Positions 33,145-44,286 of a DNA stretch of 64,000 nt are shown here, piece after piece. Each line of letters starts with the position of its first letter. The first letter of the stretch is position 1. The notes beneath the pieces were generated by a model. That model was not told the DNA's origin. It saw only the letters and a list, made by a program, of their open reading frames with translations, and ran no database searches. A program made the translations under genes and the position numbers. Where the stretch lies: assembly GCA_018907035.1 (NCBI GenBank), contig JACCIC010000029.1:452501-516500 (forward strand), written 5' to 3'. The DNA is from Sycobia sp. Sy_11. Its lineage: Eukaryota; Arthropoda; Insecta; Hymenoptera; Epichrysomallidae.

Positions 33145-34219
33145 TAGGAGAAATTTATCTATTTCCAACATCAAATAATAGTCGCTCGGGGCTAGATCTG
33201 GAGAGTAGGGAGGATGCGGTTTCAATTCAAACTCCAGATCGTTAATTCTAGCCATTGCAACGATTGACGTGTGCACTGGAGCGTTATCGTGGTGAAACAA
33301 GATTATTTTCTTCGCTAGATGAGGTCGTTTAATTTTCACTTCGTGGCTCAAACGTTGCAATAAGTCTGCGTAGTATTGACCAGTGATAGTTGTACTCTTT
33401 TTAAGGTACTCAATATATATAATACCTCTTGCATCCTAAAAAACAGTAACCATAACCTTGTAAGCTGAAACAATTGTTTTTGCCTTCTTTGGAGTTGGTT
33501 CCCCTGGTCCAATCTACTGTTTAGACTGTTGTTTGGTTTCAGGAGTATAGTGGTGGACCCAAGTTTCGTCAACGGTTAGGAATGGACGCAAAAATTCCCT
33601 TGGATTACGCTTATGCAACGCCAAATTGGCGGTAGAAATGTTCTTTCGAATCAATTTTTGGTCGACTGTTAGCAAACGTGGCACCCATCTTGCACAGAGC
33701 TTTTCCATATACAAATGTTGGTGCAATATATTTTGTACACGTTCAAACGACGGCTTACAGGTCTCAGTTATCTCACGCACTTTTAATCTGCGGTCTTTCA
33801 ACACTATTTGATCGATTTTTTCGATCATATTTGGAGCTCTGACCTCAATGGGGCGTCCTGAGCGTGGCTCATCAGAGGTGCTCACACGACCCTTTTTAAA
33901 CTCGGAAACCCACTGCTTAAGGGTTGAATATGATAGGGAGGATGTCCCTAGTGTTGAGTCCAACTCTTTTTTAATTTCCTTCGACATTAAGCCCTTGAAA
34001 TAAAAGTATTTGATAACAGCACGATTTTCCAGCTTTTCCATTTTTACGAAAAACACAGAGGCGTCTTGTTCAGCGTGCTCTCAAACCTAAACTAACATGA
34101 CGATCGGACTGAAACTATAGCTACAAGCTATCTATGGATGGTACTATAGAATGCCACCTCAAGGTAGGCCTAGTGACGCCATCTCTTGATCAGGCCGGAA
34201 ACTTATCAATCCACCCTCG
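33145..34219 (-). mobile_element. Mariner, fourth type, 3' truncated, two main frames
   Basis: The 5' TIR, on the minus strand, begins CGAGGGTGGATTGATAAG at 34219 with TA at 34220-34221. The first frame starts MEKLENRAVIKYFYFKGL (Met near 34040) and holds the helix-turn-helix region (SYSTLKQWVSEFKKGR; SGRPIEV) and LTVDETWVHHYTPE (first Asp). After a frameshift near 33515 it continues with ITGQYYADLLQRL, LFHHDNAPVHTSIVAMARIN (second Asp) and PPYSPDLAPSDYYL (third Asp, D34D). The coding sequence then breaks off at about 33150, and the 3' TIR is missing. Confidence 0.85.
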
Positions 34220-34221
34220 TA

Positions 34222-35085
34222 TTCTTCCTTTTACAGCTTACTTTTTAAAGTATGATAAATCTCTTCAGCTGTGTCCCGCGCTTCCAGACGTATTAAATTA
34301 ACTCAATTGAAAATTGCGATCCAAGCCCACGTTGTGAACCGCACTGGTGTATTTTCAACACAATTAACGCACGTTTTATTATTACAAGGCGGTGCCATTT
34401 TAAAAATTTAATTTAAAGTATCGAATATATAACTAGTTAAAGCACAGGTTTAAAACTGATGGTGGATGCTGCTGTCAAATTATCTTATGATGTTAGACCT
34501 ACATTTACAGTTAGAAAAATTCTTCACAGTTTTCTCTTTTTTTTCCAATTCATTCCCCTTCTCCATTTCCTACGCACTTGCCTAGATCACGTAGCTATCC
34601 GTATGCAAGACCCCCTGCTGCTTACACCAGAGTCAGTCTGAGCTCCTCTGCTGTTTACATTAGAGACAGTTCGAGCAGTACAGGAGGACGTTTTCATTGC
34701 CGCTGGCTGTATTTTATAGCCAAGTAGAGAAAAAGAAGATTTTTCTACACAAGGCAAGCAACTTAGTCGAAACACTATTTCGAAAACATTACAACATCAT
34801 TGAAAAGTTTTTTCTCTATAGATGAATTAGACTTGAATTACGTTTACATTAAAAATAACCTATTTCATCAATTTCTTTCAGCCTTTGATGACGATTTTCG
34901 AGTATCCAAGATTTTAGTAAATATGAATTCTGTACTGCGCATACAGACCTAAAGCATAATGTATAATGACTGCAGTAAAGGGTATATTTTGTTTATTTAG
35001 GTATATCAGGTATATTTTCTTTACAGTCTTACAGTCTTACGGTCTTACAGTCTTTATAATATCATATATGAGCTAAAATAATACT
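34222..35085. other. No gene seen; short tandem repeat near 35022-35056
   Basis: Mixed sequence without a supported ORF. A roughly fourfold repeat of TTACAGTCTT lies at 35022-35056, just before a mariner derivative. Confidence 0.5.
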
Positions 35086-35087
35086 CA

Positions 35088-35656
35088 TAGAAGCATATGG
35101 TGATGTTAATTCGAGTAAGAGAAGTTGTCGGGAATGTGAACGTAAGAAGAACTTGCACAAGAGTTAGGAGTAATTCAGCCAGCTATTTCATAATGCCTCC
35201 AAACCCAGGGTATGGTGCAAAAACAAGGAAATAGGGTTCTTTACGCACTGAAGCTACTCCAACATAATCAAACCGTCACCGGCGAACGTAACCAACGACA
35301 GTGATGCAATTGTGCCGAGCATTGAAGATTAAACGTCCACAATATGCTAAAAGACACGATAAACTCATTTTTTAGCATGGGTACGCGCGGTCACATCTTG
35401 CAAAAATCGTAAAGGAAACGTTAGAAGCACTGAATTAGGACGTCCTACCTCACCCGCCATATTCACCAGACATAACTCCTTCAAACTACCACCTATTCTG
35501 GTCGATAACTCATGGTCTGGCTGAGCAGCACTTCACTTTTTACGAGGAATTGAAGTTGTGGTGGTGGGCAATATTTTGAATGACATTATTAGTACCTTTT
35601 TTTACATTAAATTCTTATTTCTTTATAAAAAAGTGGAAGCTTATTTGTACACCCAA
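35088..35656 (+). mobile_element. Mariner deletion derivative, copy 1 (MITE-like)
   Basis: It starts at AGAAGCATATGGTGATGTTAA (from the N-terminal EAYGDVN codons) and skips most of the DNA-binding domain. It then reads EELAQELGVIQPAIS, jumps again to LLQHNQTVTGER and runs to HPPYSPDITPSNYHLF. It ends with a TIR finishing TTTGTACACCCAA at 35656, then TA. The 5' TIR is absent. The same internal deletions occur in 37838-38424, so the deletions predate their separation. Confidence 0.8.
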
Positions 35657-35674
35657 TAATATACATTTTGCTTA

Positions 35675-35742
35675 AATAGTATTGAACTGTTTATGAAATC
35701 GTTTAAATTATTATCTCGGCAAAACCGAGATGGGGGATGCTA
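35675..35742 (+). repeat. Helitron-like 3' end with perfect hairpin
   Basis: ATTGAACTGTTTATGAAATC leads to the hairpin ATCTCGG-CAAAA-CCGAGAT (7 bp stem), then GGGGGATGCTA and (TA)n. It matches, inverted, 48142-48215. The terminal tetranucleotide here is CTAT rather than CTAG. Confidence 0.45.
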
Positions 35743-35789
35743 TATATATATATTTAAACTAGTCCTCAAGGAGCTATCAATTCTTTGAT

Positions 35790-36440
35790 TTTTAAATTAA
35801 TAAATATTTTTATCGGCCTTATGGGCTTTTAACTAATATATGATATTATTAACTAATAATGACAATCAGACTGTCCTTGTTTATGATCATCCGCGTAGAA
35901 TCTGAAATAAAACTTATTACTACAATAAATTATATCGGAAAATTAAAAATAAAAATATAATAATAAGTAAAATAAAAATAATTTAAAGTAAGTACTATTC
36001 TGTTAGTAAAGGACAACCTGACTGTCCCCGCCACCTTGAATTTGGAATTACCTTCTTGTCCGACAACTTTTCGAACCGCTACGGTTCATCCTCAGGGACT
36101 AAACTCAATTAAGAAACCCAGCATGCTACTTTATATACCCCATCCCCACTCTAAATTTATTAGTATAACATTTATAGGACCCCCCTTTTTTCTTTAACTT
36201 AAATGCGAAATACAAATTCTATATTAATAAGGAATAATAAGTGTTGATCAATTGACTCGACTTATGCCATTATGCATAAATTACCATTTATGCTTCGTAA
36301 ATTATATTAATGTTCTTATATTTTTTGTTTTAGGTACCTTCCCGTTTGTACAATATAATATTTGTCACAATCTTTACAATTTATTTTGTATACTATTCCT
36401 GTTTTCAAACATTTACCATCCTTATCTTTAACTAATTTCT
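35790..36440 (-). mobile_element. PLE 3' end with GIY-YIG and pLTR
   Basis: The minus strand reads CLKTGIVYKINCKDCDKYYI then VQTGRYLK (near 36410-36320). This is the GIY-YIG core (consensus YIGQT, here the Gly is Val). A deletion follows, then the C-terminal end region and a pLTR with a hammerhead-like motif at about 36053-36103 (CTGAGGA, stem II GAACCG/CGGTTC, then a broken GAAA region with four extra bases). The tail is AT-rich, ending near 35790. Confidence 0.75.
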
Positions 36441-37130
36441 TTGAATAAATCTAATAGTATATCTGACCATTGATTCTCACTCTTTTCTTTCTCAGACAAT
36501 TTACATCATTTTTTGAGTGCTTAAAACAAATAAGCTGTTGGTGCATCATCTTCAGGTGTAATCATTGCAACTTCTTTCAAAATAAATTCATTTAAAAAGC
36601 TTTTGAAGCATTGCACAACTACAATGTACTCCATAATGAGTAAGAATGATTTTTTTAGTTTTTCAATTGCTTTTATAGATAAATAAACATCCCTACTATT
36701 CTCTTTTCATTGTATATGCAATGTTTCATTACATATTGCTCATTATTCACATATATTGCTTTTCAGTCATTTTTAATTCAGTTCAGCTTTTCATTTAAAG
36801 CAAGAGATATACGTTTTACTTGAAAAGTGAAAGGATATTTTCCAGCATATAATAGACATGCTACTATATCAAGGTTCATTTCTATAGAAAGGTCATTGTA
36901 ACAAACAAAATTACGACACTTCTCTAGTTATTCAAGTAAGATGAAGCAGCAAGTTTACACAGTATAAATTTGAATGTTGAACTATTCACATCTGTATATA
37001 TTGATAACTTATCGTGATCAGCTTTCTCACTATATACAAGTTACTGATATTTATAGAAAATAAATTACAGTGAAATAGGTTTTTTTAACATATATTGTTT
37101 TACTTTAATTGTGCTTTTGTCAACTGCTTA
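36441..37130. other. Unassigned sequence with coding-like minus-strand stretches
   Basis: Minus-strand frames give SFLNEFILKEVAMITPEDDA and KSENQWSDILLDLFKEI, and further right LDIVACLLYAGKYPFTFQVK. These look like remnants of real coding sequence but I do not recognise the family. Stops and shifts are frequent. The first part adjoins the PLE endonuclease frame and might be a PLE linker. Confidence 0.35.
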
Positions 37131-37461
37131 TATACAAATTAATAAATATTTTCATTGGTCTTATAGTCCAAGTAAATTAATCGAAAATAATACTTAATAA
37201 TATCAATATATATTTCTATTAATATTCATACATCAATATATAAAAATAATAAAAATAAAAATTAAAAATTATAATGACAGTCAGACTTTCCTTGTATACA
37301 TGCACCTCCGTAGACTAATCTGAATATAAAATATTAGCTGAAAAAATTTTTTGTCAGTAAAGTGCAATCTGACTATCCCACCACACTTACCTAATTGAAG
37401 ACGTAGTCCAACGTTTTGAGCTCGCTACGGATCTTTATCAGGGACTAAACTAAATTTTATA

Positions 37462-37509
<48 letters not shown>

Positions 37510-37800
37510 GAAATTTAAATTCTCCCTCTACACAAATTGCTCAAAACCAATCAATTTAATAAGGAATGATAAATGTTGTCCAATTTACTAGACTCTAATA
37601 TTCAATTCATATTATTACGATTCTTGGAAATGTGAATACTTTCACGACTATCCCTTTTATACTTATTATTAATACCATGTTCTAAAATATCCACATTCAC
37701 CAAATCAAAACAATGTAAAAACTTTAAACAATGCTCCTTTAAACCGGAGGTAATATGTGAGCTACGTAAACTATATTTTTGTTCATAAATTTAGTTAATT
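37131..37800 (-). mobile_element. PLE 3' end, second subfamily
   Basis: The minus strand reads SGLKEHCLKFLHCFDLVNVD, ILEHGINNKYKRDSRESIHI and ESSKLDNIYHSLLN (37770-37560), the PLE C terminus. An (AT)n tract at 37468-37504 follows, then a hammerhead-like segment (37395-37435) with GTCC/GGAC stem I kept but a degraded core, and an AT-rich pLTR tail. It diverges from the 18-19 kb copies. Confidence 0.7.
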
Positions 37801-37837
37801 TACTTCATTCATTTAAAGTAATCTGCAGCTAAAGGCA

Positions 37838-38424
37838 CATCTTCTACTCGTAGAAGCATATGGCGATGTTAATTCCAGTAAGAGATATTGTCGGGAATGT
37901 AAACGTAAGAAAAACTTGCACAAGAGTTAGGAGTAATTCAGCCAGCTATTTCATAATGCCTCCAAACCCTGGGTATGGTCCAAAAGCAAGGCAATGGGGT
38001 TCCTTACGTACTGAAGCTACTCCAACATAATCAAACCGTCACCGGCGAACGTTACCAACAACAGTGATGCGATTGTGCCGAGCATTGAAGATTAAACGTC
38101 CATAATATGTTAAAAGGCACGATAAACTCATTTTTTAGCATGGCCACGCGCGGCCACATCTTGCCAAAATCGTAAAGGAAACATTAGAAGCACTGAATGG
38201 ACGTCCTACCCCACCCGCCATATTCACCAGACATAGCTCCTTCAGACTACCACCTATTCTGGTCGATGACTCATCTGGCTGAGCAGCACTTCACTTTTTA
38301 CGAGGAATTGAAGAAATGGGTCTATTTGTGGATCGCCTCAAAAGACGAGCAATTTTTTAGACGGGGTATCCACTTGCTGCCCGAAAAATGGTCAAAAGTA
38401 GTCAAAAGTTCTAATATCATATAT
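37838..38424 (+). mobile_element. Mariner deletion derivative, copy 2
   Basis: It has the same left breakpoint (AGAAGCATATGGCGATGTTAA) and the same internal deletions as 35088-35656, but keeps more of the C terminus: PPYSPDIAPSDYHLFWSMTH (third Asp), FYEELKKWVYLWIASKDEQF and RRGIHLLPEKWSKVV. A full-length mariner is inserted near its right end at 38427. Confidence 0.8.
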
Positions 38425-38426
38425 TA

Positions 38427-39713
38427 TCAGGTATGTGAATAAGTCTTTCCCGTTTTTTTTCAAATTTTGAGCCTTTATTGTGAAAAAATGGTTACAAATG
38501 AATTATTGAAAGTATTGGCCATCGCTAGCTACAACTTTTTCCCATCTTTCTGGCAACATACGCATCCCTTTGCGAAAAAATTCGACCGGTTTGGCCTCTA
38601 TCCAGTCATCCACCCATTTTTTGGCTTCCTCGTAGGAATGGAAGTGCTGGTCAGCCAGGCCATGCGTCATCGATCTGAAGAGATGGTAATCAGACGGAGC
38701 AACGTCTGGACTATACGGCGGGTGGGGTAGGACTTCCCATTTGAGCGTTTCTAAGTATGTTTTCACCGGCGGTGCAACATGTGGGCGAGCATTGTCATGT
38801 TGCAAAATAACTTTGTCGTGCCTGTCGGAGTATTGTGGCCGTTTTTCTCGCAGTGCGCGGCTCAAACGCATCAATTGTCGTCGATAGACCTCGCCTGTGA
38901 TCCTTTCATTCGGTTTCAGAAGCTCATAGTAAACCACACCTAGCTGGTCCCACCATATACAGAGCATGAGCTTGGCGCCATGAATATTTGGCTTGGCCGT
39001 CGATGATGATGCATGGCCGGGTAGTCCCCATGATTTTCTTCGCTTCGGATTATCGTAACATATCCACTTTTCATCGCCAGTCACGATACGATGCAGAAAA
39101 CCCTTTCTTTTATGTCGCTGAAGCAGCTGTTCGCAAGTGAAAAAAACGCCGTTCGACGTCTCTCAGCTTCAGTTCGTACGGCACCCAATTTCCTTGCTTT
39201 TGGATCATTCCCATGGCTTTCAAACGCTTGGAAATGGTTGTTCGGTCAACTCCCAATGCTTCAGCAAGTTCTTCTTGCGTTTGACAAGAATCTTCATCAA
39301 GCAAAGTCGCCAATTCTCGATCTTCAAAGATTTGCGGCCGCCCGGAACGCTTCTTGTCTTCCACGTCGAAATCACCGCTTTTGAAGCGTCGAAACCATCC
39401 GCGAACACTTGAATCATCGACACAACCTTCTCCATAAGCCTCCTGAAGCAATCGATGCGTCTCGGCAGCAGATTTCTTCAAATTGAACCAATAAAGTGAA
39501 ACTTCCCGCAAATGACGTCAACTCGGCTCAAATTTCGACATTTTCACGATATCAAAAATTTATTATGCGAAAAAATTTTAACTAATGTGTTAGTATGGAA
39601 TTGTTGACATATGAATAAGCTTTGATTATGACATATGTAACCATTGAATACTCGCACAGTATTGGTGGCGCCATCTCTTACAAAAAACGGGAAAGACTTA
39701 TTCACACTCCTAA
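38427..39713 (-). mobile_element. Full-length mariner copy B (1287 bp), twin of copy A
   Basis: The ends are TCAGGTATGTGAATAAG at 38427 and ATTCACACTCCTAA ending 39713, with TA at 38425-38426 and 39714-39715. Length, TIRs and nearly all sequence match 6055-7341. The few differences suggest recent, closely related insertions. Confidence 0.95.
38503..39541 (-). pseudogene. Mariner transposase of copy B, frameshift plus nonsense
   Basis: It starts at ATG 39541 (MSKFEPS) and meets a TGA at codon 8, where copy A has CGA (Arg). The rest of the DNA-binding region is open to the same seven-base homopolymer (A on the plus strand, near 39139-39145), which shifts the frame exactly as in copy A. The catalytic frame (39084-38503) keeps all three Asp motifs: TGDEKW, LQHDNARPH and PPYSPDVAPSDYH. 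Differences from copy A include KKRSGRP for KERSGRP and FRKGMRM for FRNGIRM. Confidence 0.92.
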
Positions 39714-39715
39714 TA

Positions 39716-40030
39716 ATTAAAATAATGACAATCAGACTGTCCTTGTTTATGATCATCCCTGTAGAATCTGAAATAAAACTTATTACTACAATAAATTATA
39801 TCAGAAAATAAAAAATAAAATAAAATTAATAATAAAATAAACATAAAAATAAAAATACAATAATAAGTAAAATAAAAATAAAAAAATAATAAAAGTACTT
39901 ATTCTTTGTTAGTAAAGGACAACCTGACTACCTCCACCACCTCTACGTGGATGATCATAAACAAGGACAGTCTGACTGTAGTTATTTTAACTAATATATG
40001 ATATAAAGACTATAAAACCGATAAAAATAT
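39716..40030. repeat. PLE pLTR tails in inverted arrangement
   Basis: 39716-39950 is a minus-strand pLTR tail (GACAATCAGACTGTCCTTG ...). 39955-40015 is a shorter plus-strand tail (GGATGATCATAAACAAGGAC). The two form an inverted repeat. The same tail sequence occurs near 19800, 35860 and 37280. Confidence 0.65.
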
Positions 40031-40033
40031 TTA

Positions 40034-40609
40034 TTAACTTAATTCAGAAAAGTCGACATAAGTCCAATTTTGAATTTTAATATATATGTTTTCAATTGAC
40101 CTCATTTGTCGAAAGAATCTAAGTAAATTAATATCATCCCTTACAAGATACTTTGGAATGGGTGCATAAGACGGACAAAGATAAAAAAAATCAATATTCT
40201 TATGTCTTCCCATGCAAAAGTAAGCTTTAACATTGTCCTGTTTCTCGCAAGCAATATTATCGAAAATCATAATAGAGTTAGAAAGTACGTTGTCAGATAC
40301 TGCTGCATCATGTTCACTAAATGGAAAATATTATATACGCTCTATTGGTTCCAAAAGTTTTTCTAACTACTTGTATTTTGGTTGATTTAATGATTTTGAA
40401 TATATGTCTATATTTTCAAATCTAAGACCACTTGGATGTGTTATAAGAGTCAATAAGCTACTGGTTTTTCCATAATTGGAAGGCCCACAAATCACTGATC
40501 GTATACTATCTGGCACTAAATCTCCATGGCTTTTACTTTTTTTGTTCTGTTCTGTAAAGAGTCAAAATTTATGACTTCTAGTTTTATCGAATGCTCCTTG
40601 AATATCCAT
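40034..40609 (-). pseudogene. A32-like (FtsK/HerA-type) packaging ATPase relic
   Basis: One minus-strand frame runs from ATG 40609 to TAA 40034 with three internal stops. It contains a Walker A-like ICGPSNYGKTSSLL, then GLRFENIDIYSKSLNQPKYK, a Walker B-like NSIMIFDNIACEKQD and FCMGRHKNIDFFYLCPSYA. This layout fits the packaging ATPases of poxvirus A32 type found in Polinton/Maverick and related viral-type elements in insect genomes. The family assignment is inference from motifs. No capsid, integrase or polymerase B gene is seen nearby, so this is an isolated old copy. Confidence 0.65.
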
Positions 40610-40929
40610 GTGTGTTGCAGAAATATTAAGTGCAGTTAGGACAGTTCCGACTGGTTGTCTCAGGTACAGTGTTGGTGGGACCACCAAGTAGTCTACTTTA
40701 TTGTTGATCCATTGTTCGTTCCTTTACTTTATTCATCCTTGCCCGACAACGCTGTGCCATCGCGGTATATTTGATCAAAACAAAAGGGGCGTTTGAATAT
40801 AATTTTTCTGTTTCCCGGTCATCTCGTTCGTGATGGTTGATGACTTCGTGATCTACTAACATTTCCGTGGGGCTATGCGGCTGTTGTTTGTTTTGCGGTT
40901 TGGAAAAATCATGGGGATGACGCTAGAGA

Positions 40930-42610
40930 TAGGCAGTAGGTATTTTGTTCGAGGCCATTTGTAACGGGGCATCCATCTTCATTTTTTTAGTTAGACCGTC
41001 GCTCCTGGTATGATTATCATGACCGGCTGCGAGTTTCCCAATGCGCATGTGACTTCTTGTAATATCGGCGCGACTCTGGGGGTCCGCCTCTCGGGCGTAC
41101 TGCTTCCCCCTCTTCCACACTTTGCGTGGACACCTGGCGTGTCGTCTTCGCCTTTTCTGCCGACTGCACCCCGCCGTCGGTCTCCTCTTCCCAAGGCAAC
41201 ATGGCGGGCACCTATCGTACACATCGCGGGTCCCTCTGACACACATGCACTAGAACGCTTTATGGCGCTGTGTTGTTTTCTGTGAAACCTTCCGCTTCAA
41301 ATGGTGCTGCCGTAACTTTCTTTGGTATAGTACATAAGCCTAATAGTGGCCTTCCTGATAGTGATGGGTACGGTCGTTTTGGGGATGTGAAGTTGAGGGG
41401 TCGCGATTCTGTTCAGTCCATCAGGGCCGGTATTGCTACTATCGAGCTGGCGGTATTTGCTTGTATAATCTGTGATGCGTCGGATGGCTCATCGATACTT
41501 ACGACGGCGGTAGGTGTCTGGTAAGGGAGTTCTTTGGACGCGTATGATTTTGTGGTTGTGATGTTGGGCGAGTCTTCCATCGTGCCATCTTTTGCGTCGC
41601 GACTGAACGCATAAAAGCGCAAAGATCGCCGCAGTATAGATAGATGTCGCCATCTTCAGGTGTACTCACGTACATGATCGATGCAGCTAACTCCTTTGCG
41701 ATCTGCCTGTTGAAAGATGTCTTACAGTGGATATTTGGGCCTAGGCGATACGGTAGGGGGCTCATTGATCGTATCTGTTTTCCTGACGTGTATGGAATCG
41801 CGCCTTTAGAATTGCGGTTGATTACTAACTTCTGATGTGACGCCTCCAATGGTTCCGTCTTATAGGAATCTTCGCTATCGGAGGTCGAGTCTACTGTGAT
41901 CTGTTCCCCGAGGTGCTCATACCTTTTCTTGAATGGATTATAGATCGAATCCGTTTCGTCTGTTCATTTTTCTTTTCTTTCTTCTTTTACATTATCTTCT
42001 CCTTCCTTGGTAGTTTTATGTCGTTCCACACAATCACTCTTGATCTCTGACTGTGCTTCTGCGGCTTCTCCCTCGTTAGCAATTTTTCGTTACTTGAGAA
42101 CTACGGACGTAGTTCCGGTTGTTCTTCCTTATCTTGGGATCTTCTTTCTTCTTCGATTATGGTAGATTTACGTCGTTCCAGACGTTCCTCTTGTGCAACT
42201 TCTAATACCGTAGTTTTATCTTTGGCAGTTTTACGCCCTTCCAGTCGGTTACTCATTTCTTGTGCATGAGCTTCCATAGTTTTACGTCATTCTGAACAGC
42301 CTTTTTTTTCTTTATCGATAGTGATGGGATGAGGGGGCGAATGTTTACGGTAGCATTGGGCTAGGTGACTGTTCCGTGCCTCGAAGTTTCCATTGTGGTC
42401 ACGTCTATGTTTAAGAAGGACAAACTGAAAGAGGCTTGGTTGACAGGTTCCTTTTCTAACATAACTCCCGTCTGTTCGACGACCTCTTGAGTCGAATTCG
42501 GGCTGAACTCGATCAGTATTGTTTGTTCTTCCTGGAACTCTCTTAATGCTTGCACTACCTCATTCATATCCAGGTCCGAACGAGATTGCATTAAGGGATT
42601 CTGATGTACT
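40930..42610 (-). pseudogene. Gypsy II 3' ORF region after integrase
   Basis: Fragments on the minus strand include VVQALREFQEEQTILIEF (42540), a Glu/Lys/Arg-rich stretch with repeated GGTAGTTTTACGTCGTTCCA-like units (42010-42290), and KQIRSMSPLPYRLGPNIHCK with IAKELAASIMYVSTPEDGD (41800-41650). TAVVSIDEPSDASQIIQANT lies near 41500. Further on, decayed PAMLPWEEETDGG and PVMIIIPGATV match the end of the 3' zinc-knuckle ORF of copy III. The zinc knuckles themselves are mostly lost here. Confidence 0.5.
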
Positions 42611-43087
42611 TGCACGCGCGGTGCTGTTGCGTTGGTTGTGGTCAGTTCTCGCGTCTCTGCGTAGTCGGAGGCGCCATTCTCGGGGGTATTTACATTTTCG
42701 AGTCAGCGTGGCTAGTCGGTCATCATCGACCACCATAATTATCTGCCTCTTCCTATACCCTGCATGGTTATCGTCATAGCTGGTGGGATCTATAAAAAAA
42801 TTTGCAGTATTTAGTGGATTGTATTTCTTTAAGTCCGACATATTGACTCTAGTCGTTTTTCGGTTGCTCAGATCTCTTGTACCAAAGTCTACGGGAGAGA
42901 TTTCTTTCGTCATTTGATATGAGGCTACAAATTTCGGCGCCAGCTTGGCCGCAAATTTGTCTGGACTTGAAGATAAGACGTAATTACGTCTGCACACCAT
43001 GTCATTTACCTTAAAGATTTCTTGCCTTCTCTCTTTATTATATTCTTTAGCCTGTTTCTGGCTATTGGTGCTCAAGTGGTGTTTCAC
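42560..43087 (-). pseudogene. Gypsy II integrase C-terminal domain
   Basis: The minus strand reads KQAKEYNKERRQEIFKVNDM, FAAKLAPKFVASYQM, RDLSNRKTTRVNMSDLKKYN and a tail with RKRQIIMVVDDDRLATL. LAPKFVASY followed by a beta-strand-rich segment matches the C-terminal integrase region of Ty3/gypsy. The integrase catalytic core between 43100 and 43450 is degraded. Confidence 0.7.
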
Positions 43088-43470
43088 GAGGTTATGTGTC
43101 GCCGGTAATTTTTTTATTATGTTAAGTCAATCCGTTGGTGTTAAACATTGCATTTGTGATGTAATTCCTCGAGTGTTTCGGTAGATCAGCATTTCGCACC
43201 GATAAGGTCTGATATTTAAAAACACTGATGACGCCTGGGTGCCACTGTACACAGCGGTATTTACCGAAAATACAAGCTCTGGCAGATGGAGACCCTAATA
43301 CTTGTGTTCATTTTTAACGAATATGGCGATTATCGTTTTAATTTCTCTATTTATCCGTTCGACTGAATTCGCCTGAACGTGATATAGTGCAATCAACTAG
43401 TGCATTACTCTCAGTTCTGTTAATCTGCCACTGAGTTAGTTATTGGCGAATTATGTGCCAGTATCCGTTA

Positions 43471-43990
43471 TCAGATATTTTGAACAATCCCACTTGAAAA
43501 GTATTTGCTCCTCCAGTGATCTGGCGATGGTCTGGTCGTTGGCCTATTTTCGTGGCGGTATTTCGACATAGTTTGTAAATAAATCTTCAAAGACGACGAG
43601 ATATTTATGATGTCCTTTGTTGGCCCTTCTATGTTGCGTTGTGCCATAAATCCGGTGGGACCTCGTTGTGATACTTTATGCATTTGACATTCTGAGCAAT
43701 GCTTTATGTACTCATGTACGTCTCTCCTTATTCCTGGACAGTAGTAATTCTGGCTGACTTTATGTGTTGTTCGTTCCACGCCGAAGTGTCCCGGCCTCGG
43801 TTTGTCCTGACATTCATGAAGCCCTCGCTATCGATCGCTTAGTGGGACTACCAGTTTCCAGTCTTTTTTACTGTTCCCTAGCGTTTCGGTGAGCGAATTC
43901 GGGCGATGTTTGTAACTCGGTCATCTTTGACTGTCCAATCCGAGTATCTTTCTGGTTGCTTTAAATTTCTCTAGCTTTAGCATTGTATCA
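43471..43990 (-). pseudogene. Gypsy II integrase zinc-binding domain and part of core
   Basis: A degraded lead-in reads KDWKLVVPLSDR and LHECQDKPRPGHFG. Then ERTTHKVSQNYYCPGIRRDV and YIKHCSECQMHKVSQRG give the H2C2 zinc finger that precedes the gypsy integrase core. The core follows with shifts (PTKDIINISSSLKIYLQTMS). Integrase inserts the element DNA. In this copy it is broken. Confidence 0.75.
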
Positions 43991-44286
43991 GTTCTCTCGC
44001 TCAATGGTGGAGAGTGTACATGGTATTGGGCTTATTTTTGTGACCGTGTAGTTAGATTCGGCCTGGTCCGGGTTCGTACGTATTTGTCTGACTGGTCGAT
44101 TCGGTTACATGTAGGACTTTGGTAGGTCTATCTGAATGAGAGATCTTTATATTGTTATGGTGCTAGCTACCTATTTCGCGACGGTAATGGAGACTGGTAT
44201 TTCGGAGATGGTGGAGGGTTTCGGTATTTCGGGAAAACCAGTATCTCGGGCTTGTGGTTTCCTCAATCTGTTGCGGTGGCGAGTCT

